Made by a program: the position numbers and the translations under genes
In this document: positions 25,783 through 35,085 of the stretch, one piece after another
Numbering within the stretch: position 1 is the stretch's first letter
Layout: the number at the start of each line of letters is the position of its first letter
Origin: Corynebacterium meitnerae
GTDB taxonomy: Bacteria > Actinomycetota > Actinomycetes > Mycobacteriales > Mycobacteriaceae
Reading direction: 5' to 3'
NCBI RefSeq assembly: GCF_027570075.1
Contig: NZ_JAKMUS010000010.1
Coordinates: forward strand, 24,039 to 88,038
Length of the DNA stretch: 64,000 nucleotides
Notes under the pieces: generated by a model
The model's input: the letters and a program-made list of their open reading frames with translations, nothing else
The model's database searches: none
Told to the model about the DNA's origin: nothing

Positions 25783-26649
25783 ATGAAGAACTCTCACATG
25801 GTGGTGGTGACGGGCGCCGCCTCCGGAATTGGTAAGCAACTGGCTATTCAGCTCGCGGAAGAAGGGTGGCAGGTAGCCATCACGGACATCAACGAGGACG
25901 GTCTGCAGGAGACCGCCCGCGAGATCGGTGACGCGGTGCTGGACGCGACGGCTCTCGACGTGTCGGATGCGGAGAAGGTGGCTGAGTGGGGGCAGAGGAT
26001 CGTCGATAAGCATGGCGTGCCGCATTCCGTGTATCACGTCGGCGGAATCTCCATGTGGGGCAGCGTGGCGTCGATGCCGCTTGAGAAGTGGGAGAAGCTT
26101 ATCGACGTCAACCTCATGGGCACCATCCACGTCATCCGCAACCTTGTCCCCTCGATGATGGACGCCGGCCCGATCACAGGCTCGGCGGCGAAAGAGCTTG
26201 GCCCCCGCCGCCTGGTGTGCGTGGCTAGCTCGGCCGGAGTTTTGGGGCTGCCGTGGCATGCGGCGTATTCGGCGTCGAAAGGCGGTGTGCTCTCCATGCT
26301 GGAGGTGCTGCGCTTCGACCTCGCGTCCTTCGGCATCAAGGTGCATGCTGTGGCGCCCGGCGCGGTGGATACCGGCCTGGTGCGCACCATCGATATTCAC
26401 GGCATTGATCAAAACAACCCGCGCGTGCAGAAGGCGAAGAAGCTCTTCCAGGGCCATGCCGTCTCCCCCGCCAAGTGCGCGCAGATCATTCGACGTGGGG
26501 TGCGGAAGAACAAGTACCTCATCACCACTGGCGGCGATGTGAAGCTCGGCCGCTGGGCGCAGGTGAACCTGCCATTCCTGTACCGCGGGGCGCTGACCGG
26601 CCTGAACCGGGCTTTCCAGTGGGTAGCTAAGGACGCGGCGCTGAAGTAG
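25783..26649 (+). CDS. SDR-family oxidoreductase
   Basis: 288 residues. TGAASGIGKQL at 10-20 is the NAD(P) loop; the catalytic set is Ser149 or Ser150, Tyr162 and Lys166 (AAYSASKGG). The usual NNAG motif is replaced by HVGG (about 85-88), an uncommon change that may affect cofactor or catalytic geometry. The C-terminal extension RWAQVNLPFLYRGALTGLNRAFQ is amphipathic and may bind membrane, suggesting a lipid-type substrate, an inference only. RBS AAAGGAGA precedes the ATG. It ends 20 bp from the convergent AhpD-like gene. Confidence 0.85.
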   Translation: MKNSHMVVVTGAASGIGKQLAIQLAEEGWQVAITDINEDGLQETAREIGDAVLDATALDVSDAEKVAEWGQRIVDKHGVPHSVYHVGGISMWGSVASMPLEKWEKLIDVNLMGTIHVIRNLVPSMMDAGPITGSAAKELGPRRLVCVASSAGVLGLPWHAAYSASKGGVLSMLEVLRFDLASFGIKVHAVAPGAVDTGLVRTIDIHGIDQNNPRVQKAKKLFQGHAVSPAKCAQIIRRGVRKNKYLITTGGDVKLGRWAQVNLPFLYRGALTGLNRAFQWVAKDAALK

Positions 26650-26668
26650 GCGGTCCGGCCACTCCGGC

Positions 26669-27241
26669 CTACTTCGGCTCGTCGAGCGGGATGTTCAGCA
26701 CATCCATGAGGGTGGCCAGCCCGTCATAGTTGGTCACCAGCAGGAGGAGCGCGGTGAGCTCCTTTTCGCTGATGTAGCGCATGAGCTCCGCGTATACCTC
26801 GTCGGAGATTTGGCGGTGGCGGATGATGTCATCCGCGGCGGCGAGAAGAGCCCCCCTGCGTCCCGTCAGGCCGTGCTCTGCCTGCTGGACCGCCTCGATA
26901 TCGGCGGCGGTGAGCCCGGCCTTCTTGCCCAGGCGCTTGTGGTGCTCCAGCTCGTAGTCCGCGCCGCGCAGGGCCGCTACGCGGAGGATGACCAGCTCCG
27001 ATTCCTTGCGCGAGAGGATGCCAAATGGCATGAGCATGCCCGAGTAGACGAGCCATGGCAGGAAGTTGCGGCGCGCGCGACCGACGGCCGGGAAGAGGTT
27101 GAGGGTCTTGCTTCCCTGGACCAGTCCCCCGATACGGTCCGCTAAACGCGCCAACACCGCTACCTCCCCGGGCTTTCCTGGGCCCGGGCGGGTAGCGGTG
27201 TTGATGGGAAGCTTCTTCAGTGGGAAGTTAAGTTCAGCCAT
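26669..27241 (-). CDS. Carboxymuconolactone decarboxylase / AhpD-like protein
   Basis: 190 residues of all-helical CMD fold: LSRKESELVILRVAALRGADYELEHHKRLGKKAGL, then the LLAAADDIIRHRQISDEVYAEL and LLVTNYDGLATLMDVL helices. The AhpD CxxC redox pair is replaced by ADYEL, so a peroxidase-reductase role is unlikely; the Glu/His cluster resembles CMD enzymes whose reactions are mostly unknown. The ATG at 27241 is close to an A-rich leader. Not in an obvious operon. Confidence 0.83.
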   Translation of the reverse strand: MAELNFPLKKLPINTATRPGPGKPGEVAVLARLADRIGGLVQGSKTLNLFPAVGRARRNFLPWLVYSGMLMPFGILSRKESELVILRVAALRGADYELEHHKRLGKKAGLTAADIEAVQQAEHGLTGRRGALLAAADDIIRHRQISDEVYAELMRYISEKELTALLLLVTNYDGLATLMDVLNIPLDEPK

Positions 27242-27284
27242 AGTTTCCTAGGCTAAACTATCCCGCTGCTATGCGAAGCGTTTT

Positions 27285-27932
27285 TTAGGCGTTGACGTTC
27301 TGCTCGTGGTCAGCCGGGCTGAAGACGCGGAAAGCTACAGCGGCGAGAGCTGCACCGATGAGCGGAGCAACGATGTAGAGCCAGATGTTTGCCCAGTCGA
27401 AGTTGCCGTTGACGGCGAGGCTGATAGCCACTGCCGGGTTGAAGCCACCACCGGAGATGGAGCCAACAGCGAAAGCACCGGTCATGACGGTCGCGCCGAT
27501 GGCCAGGCCGTAGAAGGAGTTGCCGTCGGTGTCCTTGGAAGTAGCAACGTTGAGCACGACCCACACCAGGATGAAGGTGAAAACAGTCTCGACAATGAAT
27601 GCCGGAGCAGTATCAATCTGAGCCGCCGTCGGAGCCTCGGAGAACACACCGCGGGTGATCAGGGCACCCACGACGCCACCCAGGATCTGTGCGACCCAGT
27701 AGATGACCATCTCGGTGGCAGACATTGCGCCGCGCAGGAATGCGCCGAGGGACACAGCCGGGTTCAGGTGGCCGCCGGAGATGTGGCCGGTGGAGTACAC
27801 CAGGACCATCAGAGCGAAGCCGATAGCGATCGGCGCGAAGTCACCAGCGGTGCTCACTGCGGACACGATGGCGAACACGAACAGCAGGGTGGCCAGGAAC
27901 TCGGTACCGGCCTTGCGGAAGATGTCGTTCAT
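27285..27932 (-). CDS. aqpZ: Aquaporin (MIP family, AqpZ-like water channel)
   Basis: 215 residues and six membrane helices with two half-helices. Both NPA motifs are present: SGGHLNPAVSLGAF and SGGGFNPAVAISL. The second motif lacks the Asp (NPARD) that marks glycerol facilitators, so water is the likely permeant. Ala in place of the Arg of the usual NPAR selectivity-filter motif is odd and may widen the pore. Start ATG at 27932 after AAGAGAAAGA. It is the gene nearest the tRNA-Leu terminator on the same strand but separated by it. Confidence 0.9.
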   Translation of the reverse strand: MNDIFRKAGTEFLATLLFVFAIVSAVSTAGDFAPIAIGFALMVLVYSTGHISGGHLNPAVSLGAFLRGAMSATEMVIYWVAQILGGVVGALITRGVFSEAPTAAQIDTAPAFIVETVFTFILVWVVLNVATSKDTDGNSFYGLAIGATVMTGAFAVGSISGGGFNPAVAISLAVNGNFDWANIWLYIVAPLIGAALAAVAFRVFSPADHEQNVNA

Positions 27933-27993
27933 TACACGTCTTTCTCTTCGGGAAAATGAATGTTAGACCCGAAAGATCATAAGGGATACCTGG

Positions 27994-28034
27994 GAAAAAA
28001 GGAATAACCCGCCGGATGCAGGCATCCGACGGGT
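27994..28034 (-). terminator. Intrinsic terminator of tRNA-Leu
   Basis: On the minus strand ACCCGTCGGATGC pairs with GCATCCGGCGGGT (28007-28034) around a 2-nt gap, followed by TTATTCCTTTTTT. It begins 12 nt after the tRNA 3' end. Confidence 0.85.
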
Positions 28035-28045
28035 CATTCTGTTTG

Positions 28046-28129
28046 TGCCCGGGGGGGGACTTGAACCCCCACGTTCTTGCGAACACTGGCACCTGAAGCC
28101 AGCGCGTCTGCCAATTCCGCCACCCGGGC
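28046..28129 (-). tRNA. tRNA-Leu (anticodon CAG)
   Basis: An 84-nt cloverleaf: acceptor stem GCCCGGG with CCCGGGC and discriminator A, D-arm GGCGGAATTGGCAGACGC, anticodon stem CTGGC/GCCAG with loop TTCAGGT (anticodon CAG at 28093-28095, reads CUG), a class II variable arm, and T-arm GGGGGTTCAAGTCCCCC. CCA is not encoded (ACAA follows). Its position next to fhaA matches the corynebacterial gene order. Confidence 0.95.
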
Positions 28130-28283
28130 GGGCGACTAAGTAAACATAGCATGCACCCAATGGGAATCACCAAATTGCATGCTTAAAGGCTATTTTCGGC
28201 CAGACAGCTAGGTTGTGTGCCCGTGAAACTCTATACTGTCTGTCGAAACTAGCGCGGTTAGCAGCGAGAGGAGGTGTGGGTAC

Positions 28284-29084
28284 ATGGCCTTGATGGACCG
28301 ACTAGCCAAGTTCGATAGCGCCCTGCAGCGTGGTTTGGATAACGGCTTTGCCGCGGTATTCGGTGGTCGTGTTGTTCCGGCTGAGTTGGAAGAGCTACTC
28401 AAGCAGGAGGCGCAGGACTGCGTGGTGGCCAATGAGGATGATGATTTGGCGGTGCCGAATGTCTACGCCATCGGCGTGTCCTCGAAGGATCTGGAGAATC
28501 TCTCGCGGGATCCGGATTTGCCCACGCACCTTGCTGGCCAGCTCACCCGCTTCATCCGCAACCTGAACTGGGGCCTGTATGGGCCAGTGGTCGTGCGTGT
28601 TGCGGAGGAGTCCGGGTTGCGCACGGGTCAGTTGCGCGTGTCTTCCTACATTGATGGGGAGCCGGATGTGGACAGCGGGTTCGACGCGATTGTTGCCGCT
28701 GCCCGTCCATCGCGAGCAGCTGAACCAGAACCAACCCCCGAACGAGACCAGGCCCCAAACCAGGAGAGAGCCATGCCCACCCCATCTGTAACACTGCTGC
28801 TCCAGGATGGTTCTTCGCGGACGTACCAGGTGCGGGAGGGGTCCACTATTTTGGGCCGCTCCAATGATGCGGATTTCCGCCTGCCGGATACTGGGGTGTC
28901 CCGCCAGCATGCGGAGATCATCTGGGATGGCACAACCGCGTTTCTGGTGGACCTGCAGTCCACGAATGGCACGACGGTGAATGATCAGCCGGTGGAAAAC
29001 TGGGAGCTGGCGGATGGTGATGTGATTACACTCGGCCATTCGACGATCGAGGTGCGCATCGCCGGACCGCGGCAGGGCGTATAG
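28284..29084 (+). CDS. fhaA: FhaA: DUF3662 and FHA-domain protein
   Basis: 266 residues. Residues 1-125 are the FhaA N-terminal domain (DRLAKFDSALQRGLDNGFAAVFGG, VPAELEELLKQEAQD), followed by a Pro/Glu-rich linker and a C-terminal FHA domain (TILGRSNDADFRLPDTGVSRQHAEI, STNGTTVN) that binds phosphothreonine. In mycobacteria FhaA recognises phosphorylated MviN and PknA/PknB products and tunes peptidoglycan synthesis. First gene of the eight-gene kinase/cell-growth cluster; the ATG has GAGAGGAGG upstream. Confidence 0.94.
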   Translation: MALMDRLAKFDSALQRGLDNGFAAVFGGRVVPAELEELLKQEAQDCVVANEDDDLAVPNVYAIGVSSKDLENLSRDPDLPTHLAGQLTRFIRNLNWGLYGPVVVRVAEESGLRTGQLRVSSYIDGEPDVDSGFDAIVAAARPSRAAEPEPTPERDQAPNQERAMPTPSVTLLLQDGSSRTYQVREGSTILGRSNDADFRLPDTGVSRQHAEIIWDGTTAFLVDLQSTNGTTVNDQPVENWELADGDVITLGHSTIEVRIAGPRQGV

Positions 29085-29105
29085 AGCGGAGGTTGCTGGA
29101 TTCTT

Positions 29106-29567
29106 ATGGATAGTGCTCTCATGCTCGGGGCCCGTTTCGGCCTTTTGATTCTTTTGTGGCTGTTTATCTTCGTTGTGCTCGCAGCGCAGCGCCGGGATAT
29201 TAGGGCAGCTGAGCTTGGTGTGCGGCGGGCGACGTCGGGGGCGGCGCCGGTGCGGGGGGCGTCGAAACGCGAAAAGGCGCGTGAGGTTGTCGTCGTGGAA
29301 GGCCCACTGCAGGGCTCTTACATGGAGGTGGCCAGTTTGGAGGCGCTGACCTTGGGGCGCGCGGACGATAATGATTTTGTGTTGGGGGATGATTTTGCCT
29401 CCTCACGCCATGCGCGGCTGTTCCGGCGCGGGTCGGACTGGTTCGTGGAGGACCTGGATTCGCGCAACGGCACCTTTGTGGATGGCTACCGCATTGACCA
29501 GCCTGAACGCGTCCAGGTGGGCACTGACATCAAGATGGGGCGCACGATTGTGAGGTTGATGCCATGA
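29106..29567 (+). CDS. fhaB: FhaB: membrane-anchored FHA-domain protein
   Basis: 153 residues: one N-terminal membrane helix (LGARFGLLILLWLFIFVVLAA), a basic linker, and a cytosolic FHA domain (LTLGRADDNDFVLGDDFASSRHARL, SRNGTFVDGYRI). The SSRH and RNG residues that contact phosphothreonine are present. It is the FhaB/FipA-type partner of the PknA/PknB system, implicated in division. The stop overlaps the pstP start (ATGA), so the two are translationally coupled. Confidence 0.93.
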   Translation: MDSALMLGARFGLLILLWLFIFVVLAAQRRDIRAAELGVRRATSGAAPVRGASKREKAREVVVVEGPLQGSYMEVASLEALTLGRADDNDFVLGDDFASSRHARLFRRGSDWFVEDLDSRNGTFVDGYRIDQPERVQVGTDIKMGRTIVRLMP

Positions 29568-30901
29568 GCACTCTCAAGCTGAATTTCGCGGCGGTCTCGG
29601 ACCGCGGCTTGGTGCGCGGGAACAATGAGGATTCGGCCTACGCCGGCCCGCACTTGCTGATGCTTGCAGACGGCATGGGGGGCCACGCCGCTGGTGAGGT
29701 GGCTTCCCAGCTCATGGTTGAGCACATGGAGCACCTTGACCGCGACCCGGCAGATGCGGATGTGCTCGCGCTGCTCGGTGCGGCGGCGGAGGATGCGAAT
29801 GCTTCGATTCAGGCGTCCATCGCCGAGAACCCGGAGCAGGATGGCATGGGCACAACCCTGACGGCGCTCATGTTCAACGGCACCGAGTTCGGCCTCATTC
29901 ACGTGGGTGATTCGCGCGGTTACCGTCTGCGTGACGGTGAGTTGACGCAGATCACGGTGGATGACACCTTCGTGCAGTCCCTCGTTGATCAGGGCAAGCT
30001 ACAGGCGGAAGATGTGTCCTCGCACCCGCAGAAGTCCCTCATTTTGAAGGCGTACACGGGCCGTCCGGTGGAGCCGTACCTTGAGCTCTTGGACGCACAA
30101 CCGGGTGACCGGTACTTGCTGTGCTCTGATGGCCTGTCGGACCCGGTGACGCATGAGACGATCGAGTCCACGCTGGGCACGGGCACGCCGGAGGAGGCTG
30201 CGCAGCGCCTCATTGAGCTCGCCCTGCGTTCGGGTGGGCCGGATAATGTCACGGTTGTCATCGCTGACGTCGTGGACGCGGAGGCAGATGATTGCCCAGA
30301 GTTGCCACAAAAATCGGCGCTCGCTGGGGCTTTAGTGCTTAACGACGAATCGTCTCACCCCAACACCGCCGCCGGCCGCGCCGCCAAGTTGGTGCGCACC
30401 CAGAACCGGACGCAGACCTCGGGCGGGGCAAAGGAGACGGATACTCCGGCTGCTGACGATGAGGAGGATCATCCTCGGCGCTTCCCTTGGGCAGCCCTGA
30501 TTCTTGTGCTCGCCGTCATTGCGGCGGGTGTCGTGGGTGCGTGGTGGTTGGACCGCGAGAGTTCCAATACGTACGCCATCACCGTCAATGATGCGGATGA
30601 GTTTGTCATTGAGCAGGGCTTCAACACCAGCATTCTGGGTAAGTCTTTGCATAAGCCGGTGCAGCAGATCTGCATCAACACTGACAACCAGATCACCGTT
30701 GTGGATGCGAACAAGGTGCCGAATGACTGCCAGGTCTTCGGTCTTGCCGATCTGCCGGATTCCACGGCTAAGCGGGTACACAACCTGGGTAGCGGCTCCT
30801 ACGCTGAGATTTCTGATCAGGTGAACCGCCTGGCAGAAGAAGCGTTGCCGGCGTGCGTGGATAAGGCGGACTCTCCGCAGAAGTGCCGGGAGGTGTCCTA
30901 G
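29564..30901 (+). CDS. pstP: PP2C-family Ser/Thr protein phosphatase PstP
   Basis: 445 residues. Metal-binding acidic residues appear in NNEDSAY (Glu22-Asp23) and LADGMGGHAAGE (Asp36), with SDGLSDPV and GGPDNVTVVI later, completing a PPM catalytic domain to about residue 235. A linker leads to one membrane helix (AALILVLAVIAAGVVGAWWL) and an extracytoplasmic C-terminal domain with three conserved-looking Cys. It reverses PknA/PknB phosphorylation. It overlaps fhaB by 4 nt and rodA by 1 nt. Named ppp in C. glutamicum. Confidence 0.95.
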   Translation: MSTLKLNFAAVSDRGLVRGNNEDSAYAGPHLLMLADGMGGHAAGEVASQLMVEHMEHLDRDPADADVLALLGAAAEDANASIQASIAENPEQDGMGTTLTALMFNGTEFGLIHVGDSRGYRLRDGELTQITVDDTFVQSLVDQGKLQAEDVSSHPQKSLILKAYTGRPVEPYLELLDAQPGDRYLLCSDGLSDPVTHETIESTLGTGTPEEAAQRLIELALRSGGPDNVTVVIADVVDAEADDCPELPQKSALAGALVLNDESSHPNTAAGRAAKLVRTQNRTQTSGGAKETDTPAADDEEDHPRRFPWAALILVLAVIAAGVVGAWWLDRESSNTYAITVNDADEFVIEQGFNTSILGKSLHKPVQQICINTDNQITVVDANKVPNDCQVFGLADLPDSTAKRVHNLGSGSYAEISDQVNRLAEEALPACVDKADSPQKCREVS

Positions 30902-32202
30902 TGCGCCAACTGTTTTCACGCGGACGCGAGCTCCTGCTGCTGGTGCTGTCAGCGGCGTTGCTGTTGCTCATGCTCGTGGGCTTGGAGCTTTCCCAAGGCA
31001 ACGCCTTGACGGTGGAAATGCTGTGGCTCGTGGGCGGCTTCATCGGCGTGTACGCGATTGCGCATGTGGCCATGTGCTTCGCTGCCCCGCACGCGGACCA
31101 GGTGCTGCTGCCCATGGCGGCCACGCTCAACGCCATTGGTTTGGTGATGATCTACCGCCTGGACATTGCGAAGGGCTGGCACCTGGCCGAACGCCAGGTC
31201 ATTTGGACTTTGGTGGGCGTGCTGTTCTTGGTGGCCACGCTCCTTGTCGTGCGTGATCACCGGGAGCTCAGCCGTTTCTCCTACCTGCTGGGTCTGCTGG
31301 GTCTGGTGCTGTTGGCACTGCCGTTGGTGTGGCCACAGCCGCCGGATGCGGAGGCCCGCATTTGGATCTGGCTCGGCCCATTTTCCATCCAGCCGGGTGA
31401 GTTTTCCAAGATCTTGCTCTTGATCTTTTTCGCCCAACTCCTGGCCCAAAAACGTTCGCTGTTCACGGTGGCGGGCTACACCCTGTGGGGCATGACGTTC
31501 CCACGTCTGCGCGACCTAGCGCCGATTCTTATGGTGTGGGCGATTGCCATCCTCATCATGGCGGTGTCCAATGACTTCGGTCCGGCGCTGCTGCTCTTCG
31601 CCACCGTGCTGGGCATGGTGTACTTCGCTACCGGCCGCACGAGCTGGCTGGTCATCGGCATGGGTCTGGTGGCTATTGGTGGCTTTGCGGTGTACCAGAT
31701 CTCGGACAAGATCCAGGATCGTGTGGAGAATTTCCTCGACCCTATCGCCAACATCGACAACACCGGCTACCAGGCATCACAGGCTCTGTTCGGTTTGAGC
31801 TGGGGTGGCGTGACGGGCACTGGCCTGGGCTTTGGTCACCCGGAGATGGTGCCAGTGGCGCATTCGGATTACATCCTCGCTGCGATTGGGGAGGAGCTCG
31901 GTTTGGCTGGTCTGGCCGCCGTGCTGGTGATCTTTGCCATCTTCATCACCCGCGGTTTCCGCACTGCACTGGCGGTGCGCGACACCTACGGCAAGCTCGT
32001 TGCTTCGGGCCTTGCGCTCACCATCGCGGTACAGGTTTTCGTGGTCACCGGTGGTGTCTCGGGGCTCATGCCCATGACGGGTCTGACCACGCCGTTCATT
32101 TCCGCGGGTGGTTCGGCAGTGATGGCCAACTACATTCTGTTGGGCTTGCTGCTGCGCATTTCCAATAACGCGAATAGGCCGGCTGAGGAGGTGGCGCAGT
32201 GA
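30901..32202 (+). CDS. rodA: RodA: SEDS peptidoglycan glycosyltransferase
   Basis: 433 residues and ten membrane helices. SEDS signatures are WPQPPDAEARIWIWLGPFSIQPGEFSKILLLIFFA (with the catalytic-region QPGEF/SK), AVSNDFGPALLLFA, HSDYILAAIGEELGLAG and the TGLTTPFISAGGSA end. It polymerises lipid II during elongation with its cognate class B PBP, here pbpA. The GTG at 30901 overlaps the pstP stop by 1 nt and also the pbpA start overlaps the rodA stop (GTGA), so the run is tightly coupled. Confidence 0.95.
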   Translation: MRQLFSRGRELLLLVLSAALLLLMLVGLELSQGNALTVEMLWLVGGFIGVYAIAHVAMCFAAPHADQVLLPMAATLNAIGLVMIYRLDIAKGWHLAERQVIWTLVGVLFLVATLLVVRDHRELSRFSYLLGLLGLVLLALPLVWPQPPDAEARIWIWLGPFSIQPGEFSKILLLIFFAQLLAQKRSLFTVAGYTLWGMTFPRLRDLAPILMVWAIAILIMAVSNDFGPALLLFATVLGMVYFATGRTSWLVIGMGLVAIGGFAVYQISDKIQDRVENFLDPIANIDNTGYQASQALFGLSWGGVTGTGLGFGHPEMVPVAHSDYILAAIGEELGLAGLAAVLVIFAIFITRGFRTALAVRDTYGKLVASGLALTIAVQVFVVTGGVSGLMPMTGLTTPFISAGGSAVMANYILLGLLLRISNNANRPAEEVAQ

Positions 32203-33647
32203 ATTCGTCGATACGCATTGGCGCGATTGGTTCCCTTGTACTCACGGTGATTTTGCTGATCAACCTGTCGTGGGTGCAGGTCTTCCACGAGGATGAGTAC
32301 GCGCGTCATCCGCGCAACTCGCGCAACTACATCGAAGCCAAGCAGATTGAGCGTGGTCAGATCAGTGCGGGTGGGCAGGTTTTGGCCCAGTCGCTTGTCG
32401 ACGATCAGGGGTTCTACCAGCGCTCCTACCCCAACATGCCGTTCTCCTTTGCCCCGGTGGTGGGCTATTTGTCCGACCGCTATGGTGTTGCCGGCCTGGA
32501 GGCGGGCTTCAACGCGGACCTCAATGGTGAGACGCGCGCGACGGGCAGCCGTTTCCTGCGCACCACGGAGAAGCGCGTGGGTGATTCCCTCGAGCTGACC
32601 CTGGACCCGCAGACCCAAGCAGCCGCCTATGAGCAGCTAGAAAGCCGCGGCTACGAGGGTGCTGTTGTGGCGCTTCGCCCATCGACGGGTGAGGTGTTGG
32701 CCATGGCCTCCAACCCCTCCTACGACCCGAATGCGGTGGCTAACCCGGACGGCGCGGCCGCGGAGGCTGCGTGGGAGTCCATCACCTCGAATCCGGGGAA
32801 CCCGCTGCTCAACCATGCTTCGCAGGAGCAGTTGCCACCAGGTTCGATTTTCAAGATCATCACCACGGCTGCTGGTCTGCAGAATGGCTACACCCCGGAT
32901 TCCCCGCTGACCGCTGATTCTTCAATCACGCTGCCGGGCACGGAAGTGCAGCTGACCAACTACGGCGGCCAAACCTGTGGCGGCGGCGGGAGTGCCTCCT
33001 TGCGCCAGGCCTTCACGCTGTCCTGCAACACCGCGTTTGTGCAGATGGCAACGGAGCTTGGGGACGGCCCCATGCGCGACGCCGCCACCGCCTTCGGCGT
33101 CGGCGCCCAGTACGACCTCGGCCTGCCCAACGCAGCCGGTTCCCTGGGTGAGCTGGAAGACCTCGCCGCCGTGGGTATGAGTGCCATTGGTCAGCGCGAT
33201 GTCACCATGACCGCGCTGCAGGCTGCCGTGATGGCTGCCACCGTGGCTAATGAGGGCCGCCGCATGGAACCGCAGGTGGTGTCCCGCGTCGTCGGCCCGA
33301 ACATGAAAACCCTGCGCGAGTTCCGTCCGCGCCAGGCTGCTGAGGCCATCACCCCTGATGTGGCAGAGCAGCTGACGGAACTGATGCGCAGCTCTGAGCG
33401 CAACACCTACGGCTACAACGGCAACAACTACGCCTCCAAGACCGGCACCGCCGAGCACGGTGAAGGCCTGGCACCGCACACGTGGTACGTGGCGTTTGAT
33501 CCGGATAAGGATGTGGCAGTGGCTGTCGTCGTGAAGAATGGCGGCGGTTTGGGTGAAGGCGCAACTGGCGGACAAGTCTCCGCACCCATCGGCCGCACCG
33601 TCTTGTCCACCGCCCCCCGCGCGGGTGAGGAGCAGGGAGGAAACTAA
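32199..33647 (+). CDS. pbpA: PbpA: class B penicillin-binding protein (transpeptidase)
   Basis: 482 residues. One N-terminal membrane helix (IGSLVLTVILLINLSWVQVF) anchors an extracytoplasmic protein with an N-terminal pedestal and a transpeptidase domain: Ser216-x-x-Lys219 (GSIFK), Ser275-Cys-Asn277, and KTG in ASKTGTAEHG near residue 415. It crosslinks peptidoglycan made by RodA. Length and motifs fit the PbpA (PBP2-like) of the kinase cluster. GTG start overlapping rodA. Confidence 0.95.
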   Translation: MNSSIRIGAIGSLVLTVILLINLSWVQVFHEDEYARHPRNSRNYIEAKQIERGQISAGGQVLAQSLVDDQGFYQRSYPNMPFSFAPVVGYLSDRYGVAGLEAGFNADLNGETRATGSRFLRTTEKRVGDSLELTLDPQTQAAAYEQLESRGYEGAVVALRPSTGEVLAMASNPSYDPNAVANPDGAAAEAAWESITSNPGNPLLNHASQEQLPPGSIFKIITTAAGLQNGYTPDSPLTADSSITLPGTEVQLTNYGGQTCGGGGSASLRQAFTLSCNTAFVQMATELGDGPMRDAATAFGVGAQYDLGLPNAAGSLGELEDLAAVGMSAIGQRDVTMTALQAAVMAATVANEGRRMEPQVVSRVVGPNMKTLREFRPRQAAEAITPDVAEQLTELMRSSERNTYGYNGNNYASKTGTAEHGEGLAPHTWYVAFDPDKDVAVAVVVKNGGGLGEGATGGQVSAPIGRTVLSTAPRAGEEQGGN

Positions 33648-33649
33648 CC

Positions 33650-35071
33650 ATGAACACTGACAACCGCGAAGAACTCCAAAGGATCATCGGCACCGACTAC
33701 AAACTGCAGTGGGTGATCGGCCACGGCGGCATGTCCACCGTCTGGCTTGCAGACGACCCGGACCATGACCGCGAGGTTGCCATCAAGGTCCTCCGCCCAG
33801 AATTCTCCGCCAACGAAGAATTCCTCACCCGCTTCCGCAATGAGGCCCACGCCGCGGAAGGCATCAACTCTGAAAACGTCGTGGCCACCTACGACTACCG
33901 TGAGGTCCCCTCCGGTGAGGGCTACGACATGTGCTTCATCGTCATGGAGTACATCCGCGGCGAATCTGTCGCCGACCTCATCCACCGCGAAGGCTACCTG
34001 GAAGAATCCGTCGCCCTCGACATCCTCGAGCAAGCCGCCCACGGCCTGTCCGTCATCCACGAGATGGGCCTGGTCCACCGCGACATCAAGCCGGGCAACC
34101 TCATGCTCACCCAAAACGGCAAGGTGAAAATCACCGACTTCGGCATTGCTAAAGCCGCCTCCGCCGTCCCGCTCACCCGCACCGGCATGGTGGTGGGCAC
34201 CGCCCAGTACGTCTCCCCGGAGCAGGCCCAAGGCCAGCCGGTGGATGCTGCCACGGACGTGTACTCGCTCGGTGTCGTGGGCTATGAGTTGTTGTCGGGG
34301 AAGAGGCCGTTTACGGGGGATTCGTCGGTAAGCATTGCTCTGGCGCACGTGTCCAACAACCCGCCACCGCTGTCGACGGGCATTAGCGCGCCGACGCGTG
34401 AGCTGATCTCGATTGCTCTGCGCAAGGACCCGGCCACCCGTTTTGCGGACGGCACCGAATTCCAGCACGCGATCGCCGACGCGCGTGCTGGCCGCCGCCC
34501 GACGAAGACCTTTACCGCCGCAGCCCCCGCCCCCGCACCACAGCCGGGGCCATCCACCGCGGAGCTCGCTTCAGTGGCGCATGTGACAACGCATGCGCCG
34601 GCGGTTGCACCCGCACAGTCGCCGGCTTCAGCTCCGGCTCCGGCTCCGGCGAAAAAGTCCGGCGGTTTTGGCACCGGCGTGCTCATCGCGCTGTTCACCC
34701 TCGTGGCCGCACTCGGTGCAGTGTGGGCCTACACGTCTGGTGCCTTGGATGGCCTGCTGGGCGACGAGCCGACCAGCTCCAGCACCACACCCACCAGCGA
34801 AACGGTGACGGAAACGACGAAGTACACCACCATCACCGAGCAGCCCACCAGCGCGCGCCACGAGCCGACAACCCGGTCCGAGCCATCGACGCTGTACAAC
34901 ACCCCTGAATCGGAGACCACCCGCGCTCCTGAGGATGGGCGCCAGGCGCCGCCGCACCACCAGCCGACGCATACTTCCGAGCCGGCCGTCCCGAGCCAGC
35001 CCAACAACCCCACCCCCGCCCCAAACCCAATTCCGGACTTCAATGACGTCCCTGGTCTGCCGGACCTGTAA
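33650..35071 (+). CDS. pknA: PknA: Ser/Thr protein kinase
   Basis: 473 residues. Kinase domain about 17-275: G-loop IGHGGMST, Lys46 in VAIKVL, HRDIKPGN with Asp145, DFG at 163-165, activation loop with TRTGMVVGTAQYVSPEQ. A Pro/Ala/Gln linker leads to one membrane helix (VLIALFTLVAALGAVWAY) and a Thr/Ser/Pro-rich external tail, likely disordered and without PASTA domains, as in PknA. It phosphorylates cell-wall and division proteins. ATG 2 nt after the pbpA stop. Confidence 0.94.
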   Translation: MNTDNREELQRIIGTDYKLQWVIGHGGMSTVWLADDPDHDREVAIKVLRPEFSANEEFLTRFRNEAHAAEGINSENVVATYDYREVPSGEGYDMCFIVMEYIRGESVADLIHREGYLEESVALDILEQAAHGLSVIHEMGLVHRDIKPGNLMLTQNGKVKITDFGIAKAASAVPLTRTGMVVGTAQYVSPEQAQGQPVDAATDVYSLGVVGYELLSGKRPFTGDSSVSIALAHVSNNPPPLSTGISAPTRELISIALRKDPATRFADGTEFQHAIADARAGRRPTKTFTAAAPAPAPQPGPSTAELASVAHVTTHAPAVAPAQSPASAPAPAPAKKSGGFGTGVLIALFTLVAALGAVWAYTSGALDGLLGDEPTSSSTTPTSETVTETTKYTTITEQPTSARHEPTTRSEPSTLYNTPESETTRAPEDGRQAPPHHQPTHTSEPAVPSQPNNPTPAPNPIPDFNDVPGLPDL

Positions 35072-35085
35072 TTTAAAGGAGCATC

